Counted from the first letter of the stretch, positions 1 to 9,527 are shown. The stretch: 64,000 nt of DNA from Actinoallomurus spadix (GCF_024055725.1 NZ_JAMXMX010000009.1:62001-126000), one strand, 5' to 3'. Numbers and translations: made by a program. The notes: generated from the sequence alone by a model not told the origin.

Positions 1-63
1 GGGCGAGGTCACACCGTCGATTGTCCCGTATTCCGCGCCGGACTCCGACAAGGGCGCAGACGA

Positions 64-393
64 TCAGTCCGTCAGCACGGTCCGTACCGTGCCGTCGAGG
101 CCCGCGACGAGCACCGGTGCCTTGGCGGCGAGGTCACGAACCGCCGCGACATCCGGGGCGTCGTCCTCGGTGACGACCGCGGCCGCCTCCAGGCTCTCCG
201 CGCCGCTGGACACGGCCATCGCCACGGCCACCTGCAGCGCCGTCAGCCGCAGTGACGGCAGCTCCACCGTCGCCGCAGCGTACGTGCGGCCGGTCTCGTC
301 GCGGACCGCGGCGCCCTCCGCCGACCCCGCACGGGCCCGCGTGGACCGGGCCAAGGTGATGATCTTCGCGTCTTCCGGATCGAGCTCGCTCAC
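64..393 (-). CDS. cytidine deaminase-like protein lacking the zinc site
   Basis: A 109-residue protein with a GTG start. It resembles the small cytidine-deaminase-like proteins that follow the CBS/CorC gene and precede era in actinobacteria. The fold-type segments are present (residues about 8-50, including the ETGRTYAAATVEL strand and the LTALQVAVAMAVSSG helix), but the family's metal ligands are absent: there is no His/Cys-Ala-Glu motif and no Pro-Cys-x-x-Cys motif; the protein has no cysteine. Catalytic deamination of cytidine is therefore unlikely, and a structural or regulatory role is inferred. It lies 37 bases after the CorC-type gene on the same strand, so it is probably the distal part of the phoH-ybeY-corC transcript. 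Confidence 0.6.
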   Translation of the reverse strand: MSELDPEDAKIITLARSTRARAGSAEGAAVRDETGRTYAAATVELPSLRLTALQVAVAMAVSSGAESLEAAAVVTEDDAPDVAAVRDLAAKAPVLVAGLDGTVRTVLTD

Positions 394-430
394 GCGCTTC
401 AGCGTACTTCCCGCCCCCGGCGGGCCGCGA

Positions 431-1741
431 TCAGGCGTCGGCGTTCTCGCGCTCCTCCTCGGCCACGGGCTGCTTCTCCGGGATCCGCTCGACGAGGACC
501 GTGCCGATCCGGTTGCGGCGGCCCGCCAGGCTCTCGGCGGTCAGCCGCAGCCCCGCCACGGTCGCCTGCGACCCGGCGATCGGCACCCGGCCCAGCGCGT
601 GCGCCAGCAGGCCGCCGACCGTCTCGACCTCGTCCACCTCGAGCTCCACGTCGAACAGCTCCGCCAGGTCCTCCACCGGAAGCCGCGCCGTCACCCGCGC
701 GGAGCCGTCCGGCAGCTCCTCGACGCGGGGCAGCTCCTGGTCGTACTCGTCGGTTATCTCCCCGACGATCTCCTCGAGGATGTCCTCGATCGTGACCAGC
801 CCCGCCGTCCCGCCGTACTCGTCGATGACGATGGCACAGTGGATCTGCCGGGCCTGCATCTCGCGGAGCAGCTCGTCGATGGGCTTGCTATCCGGGACGT
901 ACGTCGCCGGCCGCATGATCGACTCGACCCGCTCCACCGACTCGCCCTCGCGGAACTCGTGGCTACGGCGGACGATGTCCTTCAGGTACGCGATGCCGAT
1001 CACGTCGTCCTCGTTCTCCCCGACCACCGGGATCCGGGAGAACCCGCTGCGCAGCGCGAGCGACAGCGCCTGCCGCAGTGTCTTGTCGCGCTCGATGAAG
1101 ACGATGTCGGTACGCGGCACCATCACCTCACGCACGAGCGTGTCACCCAGCTCGAACACCGAGTGGATCATCTGCCGCTCGTCCGGCTCGATGAGCTGCC
1201 GCTGCTCGGCCAGGTCGACGAGGTCCCGCAGCTCGGCCTCTGAGGCGAACGGCCCCTCACGGAACCCCCGGCCGGGAGTGAGGGCGTTGCCCAGCAGGAT
1301 CAGCAGCCGCGGCAGCGGCCCCAGCACCCGAGCCAGCGGATGGATCACCGCCGCGCCGACCAGCGCCACCCGGGCGACATGCTGGCGGCCGAGCGTCCGC
1401 GGCGTGACGCCGATCGCGATGTAACTGATGACGATCATCACGGCCGCGGCGGTGAGGTACGCGCGCCAGTTCGCCTCCAGCCAGGTGATGCACAGGTCCG
1501 CGACGAGCACCGTCGCGCCCAGCTCACAGCTCACCCGCAGCAACAGCAGCAGGTTGAGGTAGCGCGGCGGGTCGGCGACGACCTCGGCGAGCTGCCGGCT
1601 CCCCCGCCGCTCCTCGCGCCCCAGCTCCTCGACCCGGACCCGGGAGATCCGGGCGAGCGCCGTCTCGGCGCCCGCGAACAGACCGGCCACCGCCACGAGC
1701 ACGGCGGCACCGACGATCAACCAACCCTGAACAGCGGTCAT
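431..1741 (-). CDS. CorC/HlyC-type CBS-domain membrane protein
   Basis: A 436-residue protein of the DUF21-CBS-CorC_HlyC family, whose members are linked to Mg2+/Co2+ transport or efflux. From the N terminus: hydrophobic DUF21 segment (about residues 1-180), a CBS pair (about 205-330) and a C-terminal transporter-associated domain (about 345-420). The start is the ATG at 1741, which overlaps the ybeY stop as ATGA, so translation is coupled to ybeY. The reading frame stays open further upstream, but that part is antisense-like and low-complexity. Gene order phoH-ybeY-this gene is conserved in actinobacteria, which supports the call; the ion handled cannot be told from sequence. Confidence 0.88.
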   Translation of the reverse strand: MTAVQGWLIVGAAVLVAVAGLFAGAETALARISRVRVEELGREERRGSRQLAEVVADPPRYLNLLLLLRVSCELGATVLVADLCITWLEANWRAYLTAAAVMIVISYIAIGVTPRTLGRQHVARVALVGAAVIHPLARVLGPLPRLLILLGNALTPGRGFREGPFASEAELRDLVDLAEQRQLIEPDERQMIHSVFELGDTLVREVMVPRTDIVFIERDKTLRQALSLALRSGFSRIPVVGENEDDVIGIAYLKDIVRRSHEFREGESVERVESIMRPATYVPDSKPIDELLREMQARQIHCAIVIDEYGGTAGLVTIEDILEEIVGEITDEYDQELPRVEELPDGSARVTARLPVEDLAELFDVELEVDEVETVGGLLAHALGRVPIAGSQATVAGLRLTAESLAGRRNRIGTVLVERIPEKQPVAEEERENADA

Positions 1742-2220
1742 GAGGAGGGCCGGGCACGCGCCGCCCGCCATGAGGCGAGCAGCTCGGCCTGCAGGCCGAA
1801 CATCTCCTTGTGCTCTTCGGGCTCGGCGTGGTCGTAGCCGAGCAGGTGCAGGATGCCGTGAGTGCACAGCAGGTGCAGCTCGTCCTCGGCGCTGTGCCCG
1901 GCCTTCTTGGCCTGCCGCACCGCGACGGTCGGGCACAGCACGACGTCACCGAGCAGCGCCGGGTCCGGCGGCGCGTCCTCGGCACCGCCGGACACGTGGC
2001 CCGGCCGCAGCTCGTCCATCGGGAAGGACAGCACGTCGGTCGGCCCGGGCTCCCCCATCCACTTCTCGTGCAGCTCGCTCATCGCGTCCTCGTCGACGAG
2101 GACGATCGACAGCTCGGCGAGCGGGTGGACCCGCAGCTTCTCCAGCACGTGCGCCGACAGCGCCGACAGCGCGGTCTCATCGACCTCCGCGCCGGACTCG
2201 TTCAGAACCTCGATGCTCAT
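1738..2220 (-). CDS. ybeY: endoribonuclease YbeY
   Basis: A 160-residue single-strand-specific zinc endoribonuclease needed for 16S rRNA 3'-end maturation and 70S quality control. The diagnostic [11 protein letters not shown] motif (HxxxHxxGxDH) is at residues 121-131, giving zinc ligands His121, His125 and His131. The chosen ATG (2220) gives the family-typical MSIEVLNE beginning. An AGG-containing Shine-Dalgarno lies in the last codons of phoH, 7 bases away. An upstream in-frame start at 2256 would add 12 residues inside phoH and is less likely. It is translated between phoH and the CBS protein, with tight spacing on both sides, so the three form one operon. Confidence 0.95.
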   Translation of the reverse strand: MSIEVLNESGAEVDETALSALSAHVLEKLRVHPLAELSIVLVDEDAMSELHEKWMGEPGPTDVLSFPMDELRPGHVSGGAEDAPPDPALLGDVVLCPTVAVRQAKKAGHSAEDELHLLCTHGILHLLGYDHAEPEEHKEMFGLQAELLASWRAARARPSS

Positions 2221-2227
2221 TACAGGC

Positions 2228-4357
2228 CTAATGTCCCCGTGGCTTACGCGGGCCACGGCCGGACGCGCCCTGCTTGATGTGGTCGGGCTGCGCGTCGTAC
2301 CGGCTGTACGCGTCGACGATGGCGCTCACCAGCTTGTGGCGGACGACGTCCTTGCTGGTCAGCGTGCAGAAGCTGATGTCGTCGAGCCCTTCGAGGATGT
2401 CCTGGACGACCCGCAGGCCGCTCAGCTGCCCGGACGGCAGGTCGACCTGGGTCACGTCACCGGTGATGACGACCTTCGATCCGAACCCGAGCCGGGTCAG
2501 GAACATCTTCATCTGCTCCGGCGAGGTGTTCTGCGCCTCGTCGAGGATGATGAAGGAGTCATTGAGGGTGTTGTGCGTCAGCAGGTAGTCCTGGGTGACG
2601 TACAACGAGTCCTCGGCCGCCACCTGGATGCACACGCACTCCTCGCGGCCCGCCGGCTCGATCTCGTCGATGAAGCGCATCGGCCGCCCGCCGCCCCCGG
2701 CCGCGTGGTACTTCTCGGCCTTGCGGGCGAGGCGGAAGGGCTCGATGCCCTCGGGCAGGCGGATGTCGACGATGTGTGCGTCACTCCGGTAGCCGACGTC
2801 ACGGCCTTTCGCCCGGCCGGGCCTGCGGCCCTCGGCCACGCGCCGCCGCGTGTAGGCCACCCCGCCCAGCGACCGGACGAGCGCGATGACGTCGTCGCGG
2901 AGCAGGATCGACGTCGTCGTGAACTGGATGCGGCAGGTACGGCCGGCCTGGGTGACCGGCCCGCCGTCGCTGTCCAGCAGCCCCTGCAGCAGGGCGAGCC
3001 TGACCTCGGCGCTGTTGTGGAGGTACGCCTCCGGAACGAACCTCGTCGCCGACCGGGTGCCGCAGAGCCCGAGTTCGCGTGCGGCCGCGGTCACCGGGTT
3101 CGCGATGGTGATGACCTGGCCGGGCTCGGCGACGCGGTTCAGCACGTAGTCGACACCGCCCCTGTGGCGGACCTCGACGCCGGGCAGGAGCTCCTCCAGC
3201 GCGACGGCGAGCCCGGGGTCGTTCGTGGCGAAGGACGGCGTCGTGGAACCGGTCAGGCGACCGTCACCGAGCAGCAGACCCAGGGCGTACGGGTCCAGGG
3301 GGACCTCCCGCTCCGGGTACTGCACCGGGGCGGTGAGCAGCGGCAGCTCGTAGCGCCGGGCGTGCGCCGCGCGCAGGTTGCCGATCATCTCCCGGGTCTC
3401 CAGGACCCGCCACGGCTTGCCGCGGCGCTTGTCGGACGCCGTACGGACCGTCCACAGGTGCTCGCCGCAGCACAGCGTCCAGGCACCGTCCTGGGCGGAG
3501 ACGCGGTAGATGTCCTTCTCACCCTGCGGGTAGACGCCGAGGACCGGGGTCGGCTCGCCGTTCGATCCGACGACGAGGTCGCCCACCTTCAGGTCGCCGA
3601 TGGGGCGCCAGCCATCAGGCGTCAAAACCGGCATAAAGGTCGGCTGCGCCCGACCGCGCATGTATGCGAGAGGAGCGACCTCGATCGTGCCGGCGGCCAT
3701 GAGGCGGGGGATGGAGTCGGGGTCGACCATGTCGTGCAGCGCGTCGTACAGCGGGCGGAGGTACGGGTCGATCTTCTCGTACAGCGTGCCCGGCAGGAAG
3801 CCCAGCCGCTCGCCGGCCTCGACGGCCGGGCGGGTCAGGATGATGCGGTTGACCTGCTTGGCCTGCAGGGCCTTCACGGCCTTGGCCATGGCCAGGTAGG
3901 TCTTCCCGGTGCCCGCGGGTCCGATGCCGAACACGATCGTGTGCTTGTCGATCGCGTCGACATAGTGCTTCTGGTTGAGCGTCTTGGGGCGGATGGTGCG
4001 GCCCCGCGACGACAGGATGTCGAGGGTGAGGACCTCGGCCGGTCGCTCGGCGGTCTCGGCACGCAGCATGGCGATGCTGCGCTCGATCGCGTCGGGCGTG
4101 ATGGGCGTGCCGCTCTTCAGCAGATCGAGCAGTTCCTCGAAGAGCTTGGCGGCGAGGTCGGTCTCTTCCGGTCGACCCGTGATCGTGATCTCGTTGCCCC
4201 GGACGTGGACGTCGCTGTCGAAGGCTCGCTCCACGACCTCGAGGAGTTCGTCACGGGAGCCGAGCAGGGCGACCATCGAGTGGTCGTCCGGGATCACGAT
4301 CTTGATCTGCGTGGGCGCGCCGTCGGGCGCAGCCCCGGTCTGAGTTGATTCGGCCAT
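2228..4357 (-). CDS. phoH: PhoH-family ATPase interrupted by an intein
   Basis: A 709-residue precursor; after removal of a 360-residue intein the ATPase is 349 residues, normal for PhoH. PhoH-family proteins are cytoplasmic P-loop NTPases of the helicase superfamily, often encoded next to ybeY and implicated in RNA metabolism. Walker A (GPAGTGKT) is at residues 146-153. Walker B (FIILDEAQN) lies just after the intein, which splits the conserved sequence between AYMRGR and TLNDSF. Start: the ATG at 4357 (MAESTQ...) has AAGG about 8 bases upstream; ATGs or GTGs up to 4444 are in frame but lack a clear ribosome site. The gene is first in the phoH-ybeY-corC cluster. Confidence 0.95.
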   Translation of the reverse strand: MAESTQTGAAPDGAPTQIKIVIPDDHSMVALLGSRDELLEVVERAFDSDVHVRGNEITITGRPEETDLAAKLFEELLDLLKSGTPITPDAIERSIAMLRAETAERPAEVLTLDILSSRGRTIRPKTLNQKHYVDAIDKHTIVFGIGPAGTGKTYLAMAKAVKALQAKQVNRIILTRPAVEAGERLGFLPGTLYEKIDPYLRPLYDALHDMVDPDSIPRLMAAGTIEVAPLAYMRGRAQPTFMPVLTPDGWRPIGDLKVGDLVVGSNGEPTPVLGVYPQGEKDIYRVSAQDGAWTLCCGEHLWTVRTASDKRRGKPWRVLETREMIGNLRAAHARRYELPLLTAPVQYPEREVPLDPYALGLLLGDGRLTGSTTPSFATNDPGLAVALEELLPGVEVRHRGGVDYVLNRVAEPGQVITIANPVTAAARELGLCGTRSATRFVPEAYLHNSAEVRLALLQGLLDSDGGPVTQAGRTCRIQFTTTSILLRDDVIALVRSLGGVAYTRRRVAEGRRPGRAKGRDVGYRSDAHIVDIRLPEGIEPFRLARKAEKYHAAGGGGRPMRFIDEIEPAGREECVCIQVAAEDSLYVTQDYLLTHNTLNDSFIILDEAQNTSPEQMKMFLTRLGFGSKVVITGDVTQVDLPSGQLSGLRVVQDILEGLDDISFCTLTSKDVVRHKLVSAIVDAYSRYDAQPDHIKQGASGRGPRKPRGH
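2570..3649 (-). mobile_element. class 3-type intein with LAGLIDADG endonuclease in PhoH
   Basis: In-frame insertion of 360 codons. It starts with Ala ([14 protein letters not shown]), not Cys or Ser, and ends LLTHN, followed by +1 Thr of the extein. Intein-numbered features: block A 1-13, block B with His64 and Trp66 (GEHLW), block F Cys340 (CVCIQV) and block G Thr358-His359-Asn360. Trp after the block B His, Cys at block F position 4 and Thr at block G position 5 are the WCT signature of class 3 inteins, which splice through the block F Cys rather than residue 1. Two dodecapeptide motifs ([10 protein letters not shown] at 121-130, [11 protein letters not shown] at 220-230) mark a LAGLIDADG homing endonuclease domain. 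Both retain the acidic residue, so activity is possible. Confidence 0.93.
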
Positions 4358-4484
4358 AGCGCGGCCTTGCGGCCTTTTCGCCCCTACCTTCCGGTCACGT
4401 CGGGTCTTCGGCTGCGTATCACCCATGGTACCGGCCCGGACCACTCAATTTCCGGCCGCGCGGAGGCGGCGGCTCATCGTCGGC

Positions 4485-4835
4485 TCATCCCGGCGGCCAG
4501 CCCAGCCCACGGCCGCCGAGCACGTGCGCGTGCACGTGGAAGACGGTCTGGCCCGCCCCGGGGCCGGTGTTGAAGACGACGCGGTACCCGGTCTCCTCGA
4601 TGCCTTCCGCGACCGCGACCTGATGCGCCTCACGGACGACCTCCGCGAGGAGATCGCCGTCCTGGGCGGCGAGCGCCGCGGCGGTCGGGTGGTGGTCCAC
4701 CGGAATGACGAGCACGTGCGTCGGCGCCTGCGGGTTGATGTCCCGGAACGCGAGCGTCCGATCCGTCCGGCGAATCACGTCCGCGGGCACCTCCCCCGCC
4801 ACGATCTTGCAGAACAAACAGTCCTGTTCCGTCAA
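4485..4835 (-). CDS. HIT family nucleotide hydrolase/transferase
   Basis: A 116-residue histidine-triad protein; members hydrolyse purine nucleoside phosphoramidates or dinucleoside polyphosphates. The HxHxHxx triad (HVHAHVL) is at residues 100-106. Cys6 and Cys9 match the N-terminal CxxC of zinc-binding HIT proteins of the Hint type. The start is decided by the ribosome site: AAGGAG lies 6 bases before a TTG at 4835 that gives MTEQDCLFCK; the ATG at 4865 has no such site and would only add ten residues. The gene lies 127 bases upstream of phoH on the same strand, as is common in actinobacteria. Confidence 0.9.
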   Translation of the reverse strand: MTEQDCLFCKIVAGEVPADVIRRTDRTLAFRDINPQAPTHVLVIPVDHHPTAAALAAQDGDLLAEVVREAHQVAVAEGIEETGYRVVFNTGPGAGQTVFHVHAHVLGGRGLGWPPG

Positions 4836-5103
4836 TGTGGTCTCCTTCACCAAGGATCTGCGCATGTTATCGCGCCACGGGGCGTCACAGCCGTCTGCGA
4901 ATCGTTACGGCCGCAGGCGTGTAACTGTGGGCAAGACACTCCCTCGTCTGGTTATCGTTACCTTCACGCGAACCCCCAGCGCGGGATCCTTCGGCAAATC
5001 CGAGGCCGGGTGACGTTCGCACGAACCAGCCGGGTCAAGGCGTTCGTCTGAACAAGACGACGGCCGACGACGGCACCGACGGGCGGATAAGGCGAGACGA
5101 GGA

Positions 5104-5688
5104 ATGCCCTTTCGTAAACCTGACCGCGAGGGCACGCGTCCTACTGATGTGACCGAGACCCTCGTGGCCAGAGCGACGACGGGCGCTGTAACCGTGGCCT
5201 GGGATGCTGACCAGGCGGTTACCGCGCTTTACAGCGCTCATTACCGTTCGCTGGTGCGCCTCAGCGCTCTCCTGGTACGCGACTCGGCGACGGCGGAGGA
5301 AGTGGTGCAGGACGCGTTCGTCGCGATGCACGGGGCCTGGCGACGACTGCGCGATCCGGAGAAGGCGCTCTCCTACCTCCGGCAGTCGGTGGTCAACCGG
5401 TCGCGATCCGTACTGCGCCACCGGGCCGTCGTCGAGAAGTACGCCCCCAAGGGCCTGCCCGACGCGCCGAGCGCAGAGAACGGCGCGATCACCGAGCTCG
5501 AGCGTTCGGCCGTGGTCAAGGCCCTGGGCGGGCTGCCGACCCGACAGCGCGAGGCACTGGTGCTGCGCTACTACGGTGATCTGTCAGAGGCGGAGATCGC
5601 CCACACGATGGGCATCAGCCGGGGAGCCGTCAAGAGCCACACCGCGCGCGGGATGGCCGCGCTACGCAGCGTTCTGGAGAAGTTTTAA
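5104..5688 (+). CDS. ECF RNA polymerase sigma factor (SigE-like family)
   Basis: A 194-residue sigma-70 family factor with only region 2 (about residues 45-110, LYSAHYRSLVRLS ... EEVVQDAFVAMHGAW) and region 4 (about 130-185, LPTRQREALVLRYYGDLSEAEIA with a helix-turn-helix ending GISRGAVKSHTARG). An N-terminal tail of about 40 residues precedes region 2. The stop overlaps the next start (TAATG), coupling it to a membrane protein that may control it. No ECF-type GGAAC/CGTT promoter is evident upstream, so autoregulation is not visible. A GTG at 5149 is an alternative start that would remove 15 residues. Confidence 0.9.
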   Translation: MPFRKPDREGTRPTDVTETLVARATTGAVTVAWDADQAVTALYSAHYRSLVRLSALLVRDSATAEEVVQDAFVAMHGAWRRLRDPEKALSYLRQSVVNRSRSVLRHRAVVEKYAPKGLPDAPSAENGAITELERSAVVKALGGLPTRQREALVLRYYGDLSEAEIAHTMGISRGAVKSHTARGMAALRSVLEKF

Positions 5689-6332
5689 TGACCGAACCCT
5701 TCGACGAGTACGGCGAGCGTCTGCGCCGTGTCTTGCACGCGGAAGCGGAAGCGGTCACGCCCTCTCCAGAGGGGCTTGAGCAGATCCGCGGCAAGATAGC
5801 CGAGAAGCAGGAGCGGCGCTTCGGCGCGTGGTTCACGATCCCGTGGCTGCGCCCCCTGGCGGCGGTGGCGGCCGCGCTCGTGATCGCGGGGGTCGCGGTG
5901 TCGACGACGCCGGCGCTCAAGACCTTCGTGCAGACGGGCCGTTTCAGCCCCGAGGACGGGCAGAACCACAGCGGGTCCGTGAGCGGCGGCCAGCAGGTGT
6001 ACACCGCCTCCCCCCCGGCGAATCCGCCGCGTTCGGCGGGGAGCGCGGCGCCCCACCCGTCGTCGCCCAGGACCGGCCCGTCCGGCACTCATGTCATCCC
6101 GGGTCGCAAGTGCCCGCCGGGTGAGAACCCGATCCGGCCGTCGGCCGGTTCGGCCGGTGGCTCGACGGCCACTCCGGCTCCCCGGCCGCAGGTGACGTGC
6201 GGCCCGGACACCGCGACGCCGGCGCCGCCGACGGACCCCGTGTCCTCCCCGCCCGCCACACCTCCGACGCCGCCGGCGACGAGCGAGGCACCGCCCGACG
6301 GCGTGCAGCCGTCGGCCCAGGCGTCTCCGTGA
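5688..6332 (+). CDS. single-pass membrane protein coupled to ECF sigma, Pro-rich tail
   Basis: A 214-residue protein with an N-terminal cytoplasmic helical part (1-50), one transmembrane helix (about 54-74) and a long extracytoplasmic Pro/Ser/Thr/Gly-rich tail (about 85-214). Its position directly after an ECF sigma gene with a TAATG overlap suggests an anti-sigma factor or sigma-associated membrane protein. The usual zinc anti-sigma motif (HxxxCxxC) is absent, so if it is an anti-sigma it is of another type. The tail looks disordered and could span the wall. The coding end is followed by direct repeats that include its stop codon. Confidence 0.6.
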   Translation: MTEPFDEYGERLRRVLHAEAEAVTPSPEGLEQIRGKIAEKQERRFGAWFTIPWLRPLAAVAAALVIAGVAVSTTPALKTFVQTGRFSPEDGQNHSGSVSGGQQVYTASPPANPPRSAGSAAPHPSSPRTGPSGTHVIPGRKCPPGENPIRPSAGSAGGSTATPAPRPQVTCGPDTATPAPPTDPVSSPPATPPTPPATSEAPPDGVQPSAQASP

Positions 6333-6420
6333 CCGCCGGCCCGGTCTCGTCCGCCGCCGGTACCGGCTGACCGCCGCCCCGGCTTCGCTGACCGCCGGCC
6401 CGGTCCCGTCCGCCGCCGGT
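6330..6420 (+). repeat. 32-bp direct repeat spanning a stop codon
   Basis: Two 32-base copies (6330-6361 and 6389-6420) differ at a single position, with a shorter partial copy at 6368-6377. The first copy begins with the TGA that ends the preceding membrane-protein gene. The copies lie 59 bases apart in an otherwise gene-free stretch before rsmE. Confidence 0.8.
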
Positions 6421-6506
6421 GCCCGCCGGCCGCCGGCCCGGGTCCGTCCGTCTTCGGCCCGGTCGTCTTCGTGACGGCCGGGCCGTTCGTCTCCGTACGC
6501 CGAGGG

Positions 6507-7238
6507 CTACCAGCGGCCCACGCGGCTGAGGAGGACGGCGGCCGCGGCCACTCCCGCGGTGGAGGTGCGCAGGACGGTGGGGCCGAGGAGCACCGTCGTG
6601 CCGCCCGCGTCCTCGAACGCGGCGACCTCGTCGTCGGTGAGCCCGCCCTCCGGACCCACGACGACGACGATGTCGCCGGTGTCCGGGACGTCGACGCGGC
6701 TGAGCGGCCGCTCGGCCTCTTCGTGCAGGACGACGGCGAGCGCGGCGCCGCGGACGCGCTCGGCGGCGGTGGCCGTGTCGGCCGGTTCGGTCACCTCGGG
6801 CAGCCAGGCGCGCCGGCTCTGCTTGGCCGCCTCGCGTGCGGTGCCGCGCCACCGGTTGAGGGCCTTGGCGCGGCGTTCGCCGCGCCACTGGGTGACGCAG
6901 CGGGCGGCCGTCCAGGGGACGATGACGTCGACGCCCACCTCGGTCATCGTCTCCACCGCCAGTTCGCCGCGGTCGCCCTTGGGCAGGGCCTGGACCACCA
7001 CGATCCGGGGGTCCGGGCGGGGAACGCTCCGGCGGTCGCGGGCCTCGAGGTGGAGCCTGTCGCGCTCGGCGGCCGTGACGACGCACTCGACGAGCCGGCC
7101 CTCTCCGTCGCTCAGGTCGACCCGCTCGCCCTGCCGCAGCCGGCGTACGGCGGCCGCGTGGCGTCCCTCGGGGCCGTCGAGGACGATCCGGTCGGACTCG
7201 AGGCGGGCGGGGTCGCTGAGGAAGAGGGGCGGGCTCAT
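6507..7238 (-). CDS. rsmE: 16S rRNA (uracil1498-N3)-methyltransferase RsmE
   Basis: A 243-residue SPOUT methyltransferase that methylates U1498 of 16S rRNA in the assembled 30S subunit. The N-terminal PUA-like part covers about residues 1-70. The C-terminal trefoil-knot domain carries VVVGPEGGLTDDEV (about 190-203) and LGPTVLRTSTA (about 218-228), the two SAM-binding loops; the usual LRxETA is LRTSTA here. It follows dnaJ on the same strand, as in other actinobacteria, but two strong hairpins separate it from dnaJ, so it probably has its own promoter or depends on readthrough. Confidence 0.95.
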   Translation of the reverse strand: MSPPLFLSDPARLESDRIVLDGPEGRHAAAVRRLRQGERVDLSDGEGRLVECVVTAAERDRLHLEARDRRSVPRPDPRIVVVQALPKGDRGELAVETMTEVGVDVIVPWTAARCVTQWRGERRAKALNRWRGTAREAAKQSRRAWLPEVTEPADTATAAERVRGAALAVVLHEEAERPLSRVDVPDTGDIVVVVGPEGGLTDDEVAAFEDAGGTTVLLGPTVLRTSTAGVAAAAVLLSRVGRW

Positions 7239-7266
7239 GGCACGAATCGTAGGCGTACGGCGGGGC

Positions 7267-7288
7267 GGTACGGCCTGCGGGCCGTACC
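7267..7288 (-). terminator. 9-bp hairpin between dnaJ and rsmE
   Basis: A perfect 9-base-pair stem (7267-7275 with 7280-7288) with a four-base loop. It lies just beyond the larger terminator at 7301-7342 in the dnaJ direction, forming a tandem pair. It lacks a T-run. It could also act in the 5' leader of rsmE. Confidence 0.5.
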
Positions 7289-7300
7289 GGCGGACGCGTG

Positions 7301-7342
7301 AACGAGGCCCCCGCTCCCTGGTGCGGGAGCGGGGGCCTCGTT
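7301..7342 (-). terminator. terminator of hrcA-dnaJ
   Basis: A perfect 18-base-pair stem (7301-7318 with 7325-7342) and a six-base loop, starting 8 bases after the dnaJ stop codon. There is no T-run, as usual for high-GC actinobacterial terminators. Confidence 0.85.
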
Positions 7343-7350
7343 CGTCGGGC

Positions 7351-8481
7351 TCAGCGGCCGTTGAAGGCGTCGCGGAGGCGGGAGAAGAAGCCCTGCTGGC
7401 CTGGGGCGAACTTGCCGGGCGGGCGCTCCTCGCCGCGCAGGCTCGCGAGCTTGCGCAGCAGCTCCTCCTGCTCCTCGTCGAGCTTGGTCGGCGTCTCGAT
7501 GTTCACGTGGATCATCAGGTCGCCGCGGCCGTTCTCGTTGAGGTGCTTGACGCCCCGGCCGTACATCGGGATGACCTGGCCGGACTGGGTGCCGGGCCGG
7601 ATGTCGATCTCCTCCGGGCCGTCCAGGGTCTCGACGGTCAGCGACGTGCCGAGCGCGGCCGCCGTCATCGGGACCTGGACGGTGCAGTGCAGGTCGTCGC
7701 CCTCCCGCTCGAAGATCGCGTGCGGGCGTTCCACGATTTCGAGGAACAGGTCGCCGGCCGGGCCGCCGCCGGGGCCGACCTCGCCTTCTCCGGCGAGCTG
7801 GATGTGGGTGCCGTTCTCCACCCCGGCGGGGATGCGGACCTTGATCGTGCGACGGGTGCGGACCCGCCCGTCGCCGGAGCACTCCGTGCAGGGCGTGCGG
7901 ATCGTGGTGCCGTAACCGCCGCACTGCGGGCAGGCGCGCGAGGTCATCACCTGGCCGAGGAACGACCGGGTGACCTGCTGGACCTCGCCGCGGCCGTGGC
8001 ACATGTCGCACGTCTCGGGGTGCGTGCCGGGGGCGGTGCCGGAGCCCGAGCAGGTGTTGCAGACGACGGCCGTGTCGACCGTGAGCTCGCGTGTGGTGCC
8101 GAACGCCGTCTCGGACAGGTCGAGTTCGACGCGGACGGTGCCGTTGCGGCCGCGCCGGGCGCGGCTGCGCGGCCCGCGCTGGGTCGCGGTGCCGAAGAAG
8201 GCGTCCATGATGTCGCTGAAGGGGAACCCGGCGCCGAAGCCGCCCGCTCCCGCCCCGGCGCCGCCGGCGAACGGATCGGCGCCCAGGTCGTACATCTCGC
8301 GCTTCTTCGGGTCGGAGAGCACCTCGTACGCCTGGGTGATCTCCTTGAACTTCTCCTGGGTGGCCGGGTCCGGGTTCACGTCCGGATGCAGCTCCCGGGC
8401 GAGCCTGCGGTACGCCTTCTTGATCTCGTCAGCGCTGGCGTCACGGCGCACCCCGAGGGTCGCGTAGTAGTCGTTCGCCAC
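7351..8481 (-). CDS. dnaJ: chaperone DnaJ
   Basis: A 376-residue type I Hsp40 co-chaperone of DnaK. In order: J domain with HPD at residues 32-34; Gly/Phe-rich linker (about 75-100); zinc-finger domain with four CxxCxGxG-type repeats ([32 protein letters not shown], about 140-210); and the C-terminal peptide-binding domain. The GTG start directly abuts the hrcA stop (TAAGTG), so hrcA and dnaJ are one transcript under CIRCE control. This is the hrcA-linked DnaJ copy; actinobacteria usually have another with dnaK-grpE. Confidence 0.96.
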   Translation of the reverse strand: MANDYYATLGVRRDASADEIKKAYRRLARELHPDVNPDPATQEKFKEITQAYEVLSDPKKREMYDLGADPFAGGAGAGAGGFGAGFPFSDIMDAFFGTATQRGPRSRARRGRNGTVRVELDLSETAFGTTRELTVDTAVVCNTCSGSGTAPGTHPETCDMCHGRGEVQQVTRSFLGQVMTSRACPQCGGYGTTIRTPCTECSGDGRVRTRRTIKVRIPAGVENGTHIQLAGEGEVGPGGGPAGDLFLEIVERPHAIFEREGDDLHCTVQVPMTAAALGTSLTVETLDGPEEIDIRPGTQSGQVIPMYGRGVKHLNENGRGDLMIHVNIETPTKLDEEQEELLRKLASLRGEERPPGKFAPGQQGFFSRLRDAFNGR

Positions 8482-9495
8482 TTACGACCCCGCCAGTATC
8501 TGACCGACGTAACGTGCCACTGCGCGTACTGCTCCCATCGTCCCGGGGTAGTCCATCCGCGTCGGACCGAGCACGCCGAGCCTGGCCACGGCCTGGTCGC
8601 CGGCGCCGTAGCCGGTGGCGACCACCGAGGTCGTGCGCAGGCTCTCATGCGGGTTCTCGGTGCCGATCCGCACGGTGAGGCTGGAGGGGTCCCCCACCTC
8701 GCCGAGCAGCCGCATCAGGACGACCTGTTCTTCCAGGGCCTCCAGCACGTCGCGGAGGCTCTGGGACAAGTCGGCGCGGGCGAGGTTCGCCGCGCCGCCG
8801 ATGATTATCTTCTCTTCGTGCTTCTCCACGAGGCTCTCGAGGAGGACCGACAGCACCGTGGTGGCCAGGGCCCGCTCGTCGGCGGAGACCTGTTCGGGCA
8901 GGTCGGCGAGGGCGTCGGGCACGTCGGTGAGCCAGCACCCGTCCAGGCGCGCGTTGAGCAGGGCCCGCAGGTGCGCGATGGCCTCGTCGGAGACGGGCTC
9001 GTGCGTCTCGATCGCCCGCTGCTCGACCCGGCCGGTGTTGGTGATCACGACGAGCAGGAGCCGCTCGGACGCGATCGGCACCAGCTCGACGTGCCGGACC
9101 GACGACCGCGTCAGCGAAGGGTACTGCACGACCGCGACCTGCCGGGTCAGCTGCGCGAGCAGCCGGACGGTGCGGCTGACGACGTCGTCGAGGTCGTAGG
9201 CGTTGGCGAGGAACGTCTCGATCGCGCGCCGCTCGGCTCCGGACAGCGGTTTGATCGTCGACAGCCGGTCGACGAACAGCCGGTATCCCTTGTCGGTCGG
9301 CACGCGCCCCGCGCTCGTGTGGGGCTGGGCGATGTATCCCTGCTCCTCCAGCACGGCCATGTCGTTGCGGATCGTGGCCGGCGAGACGCCGAGGTTGTGC
9401 CGATCGACCAGCGCCTTCGAGCCCACCGGCTCATGGGTGGACACGTAATCTTCGACGATGGCTCGCAGCACCGCCAGCTTCCGGTCGTCGAGCAC
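8482..9495 (-). CDS. hrcA: heat-inducible transcription repressor HrcA
   Basis: A 337-residue repressor that binds CIRCE and controls heat-shock genes. An N-terminal winged helix (about residues 1-75, with [18 protein letters not shown]) precedes the GAF-like and dimerisation domains. The start is the GTG at 9495 because GGGAGGTGA lies 5 bases upstream; an ATG-type start at 9516 would precede that site. A perfect CIRCE element sits 33 bases upstream, so the gene is autoregulated and co-regulates dnaJ. Confidence 0.96.
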   Translation of the reverse strand: MLDDRKLAVLRAIVEDYVSTHEPVGSKALVDRHNLGVSPATIRNDMAVLEEQGYIAQPHTSAGRVPTDKGYRLFVDRLSTIKPLSGAERRAIETFLANAYDLDDVVSRTVRLLAQLTRQVAVVQYPSLTRSSVRHVELVPIASERLLLVVITNTGRVEQRAIETHEPVSDEAIAHLRALLNARLDGCWLTDVPDALADLPEQVSADERALATTVLSVLLESLVEKHEEKIIIGGAANLARADLSQSLRDVLEALEEQVVLMRLLGEVGDPSSLTVRIGTENPHESLRTTSVVATGYGAGDQAVARLGVLGPTRMDYPGTMGAVRAVARYVGQILAGS

Positions 9496-9527
9496 GCACT
9501 CACCTCCCGTGTCCACAGCCCTTCAAT

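Noticed and set aside
1-12. Possible start of era (GTG ACC TCG CCC on the minus strand)
   Set aside because: Era is expected here from gene order, but four codons are not enough to support a feature.
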